A stretch of DNA of 51,905 bases from NCBI GenBank assembly GCA_038251315.1, contig JBBSBK010000011.1, positions 1 to 51,905 on the forward strand. The letters run 5' to 3'. The notes beneath the pieces are model-generated. The model saw nothing but the letters and a program-made list of their open reading frames with translations, made no database searches and had not been told where the DNA came from. The position numbers and the translations under genes are program-made. Each line of letters opens with the position of its first letter. Positions within the stretch are counted from its first letter, which is position 1. Shown in pieces: positions 50,037-51,905 of this stretch. Origin of the DNA: JBBKXP01 sp038251315 (GTDB lineage: Bacteria > Pseudomonadota > Alphaproteobacteria > Rhodobacterales > Rhodobacteraceae).

Positions 50037-50497
50037 GCGATCAGCCCGGCGTTCGGCGTGACAAAGATCGAATCACGCTCAATTCGCCACGCACTGATCA
50101 GTAAATGCGCCGACATCAGGTTGGCAAACCACAGCCCGGCCAGCATCGGTGATCCGGCCAGCGTGATGCCCAAGGTAAAGGGGCCGAACATCGTGCCGTA
50201 AATGGGCAGCGCCAGCGTTCCGGCAATCAGTGCGCCGACAAAGCTTACCCAGATTGCGCCCAGTGTGGCGCGCAGGTGGCCCCGCCAGCCCGGCCTCCCT
50301 AACTTGTCACCCGCAAGAAACAGCGCGGCAACCCCGCCCAGCGCCCCGGCCAGCACGATCCAGCATTCATACCAGTTCATCGGGCGGGCAAAGGCGGTGC
50401 CCTGCCCAAGTTGTATGACAGCGACGAAGGCCATCCCGGCGCCGAACAGCGCGACAAAAATATAGGCCATGGCAAGCGAGCGTTCGCCGTCCGTCAT
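50033..50497 (-). CDS. four-helix inner-membrane protein, unknown function
   Basis: A 154-residue protein with about four hydrophobic helices (YIFVALFGAGMAFVAVIQL, CWIVLAGALGGVAALFLAG, ATLGAIWVSFVGALIAGTLAL and GITLAGSPMLAGLWFANLM). I start at MTDGERSLAMAY (50497); a TTG seven codons upstream is a rival start. I know no function for it. Its upstream region holds a 9-base perfect inverted repeat 29-64 bases before the ATG. It lies 182 bases downstream of msrB on the same strand and converges with the J-domain gene. Confidence 0.7.
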   Translation of the reverse strand: MTDGERSLAMAYIFVALFGAGMAFVAVIQLGQGTAFARPMNWYECWIVLAGALGGVAALFLAGDKLGRPGWRGHLRATLGAIWVSFVGALIAGTLALPIYGTMFGPFTLGITLAGSPMLAGLWFANLMSAHLLISAWRIERDSIFVTPNAGLIA

Positions 50498-50525
50498 TCT
50501 GAATTTGACGTTGCTCAAGATATCT

Positions 50526-50561
50526 TTTCCCGGTTCTTCAGATCGGCAATTGACCGGGAAA
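50526..50561. repeat. 9-base perfect inverted repeat, TTTCCCGGT and ACCGGGAAA
   Basis: Arms 50526-50534 and 50553-50561 with an 18-base loop, upstream of the four-helix protein gene. No T-run follows on either strand, so an operator or an mRNA leader hairpin is likelier than a terminator for msrB. Confidence 0.5.
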
Positions 50562-50679
50562 TGGGCGGTATTTGCGGCAAAAGCCACTGATTTATTGAAA
50601 CAATCCGTTTCGGTCTGTCTTTGGCGAGAGATCGGCGACAAACCTTGGCACCGACCCCTCATTGTGGCTTCAGTCGCGA

Positions 50680-51138
50680 TCAGGCGGCGCGAAACACCAG
50701 ACTTACGCCGTTCAGGCAGTGCCGTTTGCCGGTCGGTGCCGGACCATCGTTGAAGATGTGGCCAAAATGGCTGCCACAGCGGCGGCAAGACGTTTCCGTG
50801 CGGGTCGCAAAGAAGCTGTTATCCTCATTAGTGACGATTGCACCGGCAATATTGTCATAAAAACTGGGCCAGCCAGTGCCGCTGTCGAACTTGGTCGCAG
50901 CGTCGTAAACGCCCAGATCGCAGCCTCGGCAATAGTACGTCCCGGCGGCATAATTCTTGTCCAGCGGGCTGGACCCGGCGCGTTCGGTGCCGTCCTGACG
51001 CATGACCTCATACTGGATGTCGGTCAGCATCGCCCGCCATTCGGCTTCGGTGCGGGTAACTTCGAAACTCTGGGCGCGGGCCAGCGATGGGAGGGCGGTG
51101 CTGGCAAGGGCAAGGAACGTGAATTGGCGACGGTTCAT
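50680..51138 (-). CDS. msrB: exported peptide-methionine (R)-S-oxide reductase
   Basis: Repairs oxidised methionine (R form). The 152-residue protein has a twin-arginine-like leader (MNRRQFTFLALASTALPSLARA, cut near residue 22), which places it in the periplasm. The MsrB domain shows zinc-binding CRGC and CRRC pairs, DSGTGWPSFYDN, GSHFGHIFNDGP, and the catalytic cysteine in RHCLNGVSLVF. Most MsrB are cytoplasmic, so the leader is notable; oxidised periplasmic proteins would be the target. An export partner such as MsrA is not adjacent. Confidence 0.92.
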   Translation of the reverse strand: MNRRQFTFLALASTALPSLARAQSFEVTRTEAEWRAMLTDIQYEVMRQDGTERAGSSPLDKNYAAGTYYCRGCDLGVYDAATKFDSGTGWPSFYDNIAGAIVTNEDNSFFATRTETSCRRCGSHFGHIFNDGPAPTGKRHCLNGVSLVFRAA

Positions 51139-51180
51139 GGTGAGGCTCCTGAAATTGATGGGCCGGGGATAGCAGGGTAC

Positions 51181-51246
51181 GCCGCCGCACAGATAGAGGT
51201 TTGGCGGCGGCGCACGTGGATGTGAGCGCGGGGAATGTTTCCCGCG
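51181..51246 (-). terminator. two GC-rich hairpins between fasciclin gene and msrB
   Basis: After the fasciclin stop (minus strand) come a hairpin with arms at 51241-51246 and 51227-51232 (CGCGGG/CCCGCG), then one with arms GCCGCCGC (51181-51188) and GCGGCGGC (51204-51211). No T-run is present, so they may stabilise or pause rather than fully terminate. Confidence 0.4.
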
Positions 51247-51253
51247 ATCTATG

Positions 51254-51817
51254 TTACATCTTCGGGGTCATGACCGCGTCGATGACGTGGATGACGCCGT
51301 TCGACTGCGCGACGTCTGCAATAGTGACATTGGCAACGGTGCCGTTTTCGTCGGTCAGCGTGATCTTGTCGCCGTCCATCTTGGCCTCGAGCATGCAACC
51401 GCCCAGGGTGGGAACCATGTGCGCGCCGCCATCGTCAGCGATCATGCCGGCGATTGCGTCGGACATCGCGTTGGCCGCAACCACGTGGCAGGTCAGGATC
51501 TGCGTCAGCATTTCCTTGTTTTCCGGCATCAGCAGGGTGTCCACCGTGCCCTCGGGCAGGGCGGCAAAGGCTTCGTTGGTCGGGGCGAAAACAGTGAAGG
51601 GGCCTTCACCCTGCAGCGTTTCGACCAGACCGGCGGCCTGAACAGCGGCAACCAGCGTGGTGTGGTCGGCCGAGTTGACGGCGTTTTCGATGATGTTCTT
51701 GTCGGCGAACATCTCGGCACCGCCGACCATCGGGTTAGCCATCGAATGGCTTTCAGCGAAAGCTGCGGAACCAAGGGCGATTGCGGTGCTGGCGGCGAGG
51801 ATCAGTTTCATGGTCAT
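51254..51817 (-). CDS. exported fasciclin domain protein
   Basis: A 187-residue secreted protein. Signal peptide MTMKLILAASTAIALGSAAFA (cut near residue 21), then one FAS1 domain (about 45-187) with TTLVAAVQAAGLVETLQGEGPFTVFAPTNEAF and the closing NGVIHVIDAVMTPKM, including the YH-like motif region replaced by VIHVID. FAS1 domains mediate adhesion; bacterial single-domain forms are common and poorly understood. A ribosome site AGGAG sits 7 bases before the ATG. An inverted repeat, GCCAGA-CCGT-TCTGGC, lies at 51849-51864 in its upstream region. Confidence 0.9.
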   Translation of the reverse strand: MTMKLILAASTAIALGSAAFAESHSMANPMVGGAEMFADKNIIENAVNSADHTTLVAAVQAAGLVETLQGEGPFTVFAPTNEAFAALPEGTVDTLLMPENKEMLTQILTCHVVAANAMSDAIAGMIADDGGAHMVPTLGGCMLEAKMDGDKITLTDENGTVANVTIADVAQSNGVIHVIDAVMTPKM

Positions 51818-51848
51818 GACGTAACTCCTGAAGTTTGCTTTTCACGAT

Positions 51849-51864
51849 GCCAGACCGTTCTGGC
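51849..51864. repeat. inverted repeat GCCAGA-N4-TCTGGC upstream of fasciclin gene
   Basis: A perfect 6-4-6 inverted repeat 32-47 bases before the fasciclin ATG. It may be an operator or a leader hairpin. No clear promoter is seen around it. Confidence 0.35.
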
Positions 51865-51905
51865 CGGATCGAAAAAGTCACGTGATCGCTTCACGGTAAG
51901 TTTCA

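Overview
The window is about 52 kb of GC-rich, densely coded chromosome. Its gene content and protein sequences fit an alphaproteobacterium of the order Rhodobacterales. Supporting signs are the leucine-degradation genes with an isovaleryl-CoA dehydrogenase, a two-gene pntAB transhydrogenase, a long RTX protein ending in a Hint domain, BolA beside a J-domain gene, and GTG/TTG starts with short intergenic gaps. I cannot place the genus from sequence alone. I see no phage, insertion sequence, CRISPR array, rRNA or tRNA gene.

Layout: 1-3930 (minus) is a tightly coupled leucine-catabolism operon: ivd, a small membrane-anchored protein, a flavodoxin-fold protein, mccB and an ASCH-domain protein cut by the window edge. 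A recognisable promoter and a palindromic operator precede it. 3998-6526 (minus) holds an MFS exporter and an orphan DegT aminotransferase. 6621-8572 has an MmgE/PrpD protein converging on a HAD phosphatase. 8702-11877 is glmU-glmS for UDP-GlcNAc and glucosamine-6-phosphate synthesis. 11911-13487 has a probably leaderless lipoprotein gene and moaA. 13490-17281 (minus) carries an M20D amidohydrolase, an FAD amine oxidase and an ArgE-type deacetylase. These diverge from 17462-23257, a complete peptide-type ABC importer (two ATPases, binding protein, two permeases) with strong mRNA hairpins. The pairing suggests uptake plus cleavage of peptides or N-acyl amino acids.

23261-30155: a DUF3422 protein, an ornithine/lysine-type decarboxylase, an exported SMP-30-like beta-propeller behind a Fur-like box, and pntAB. 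30507-36047 encodes a 1846-residue RTX-Hint secreted protein built from tandem 141-residue repeats. 36063-40743: a class-I glutamine amidotransferase-like hydrolase, a cytochrome P450, and glcB (malate synthase G) with a GlcG-like protein behind a palindrome. 40872-51817 is mostly housekeeping: a small membrane protein, pepN, an acyltransferase, two tandem SLT lytic transglycosylase-like paralogues, gatB, a c-type cytochrome, DUF4177, BolA, J-domain, a four-helix membrane protein, an exported MsrB and a fasciclin protein.

Most of the window is ordinary. The parts most worth a second look are the RTX-Hint protein and its 423-bp repeats, and several well-formed regulatory palindromes and hairpins: ahead of ivd, glcB, the SMP-30-like gene, the DUF3422 gene and the four-helix protein, and inside the ABC operon. 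Also notable are the tandem SLT pair and the habit of convergent genes to abut or overlap with no room for terminators. I found no convincing entirely new multi-gene system.
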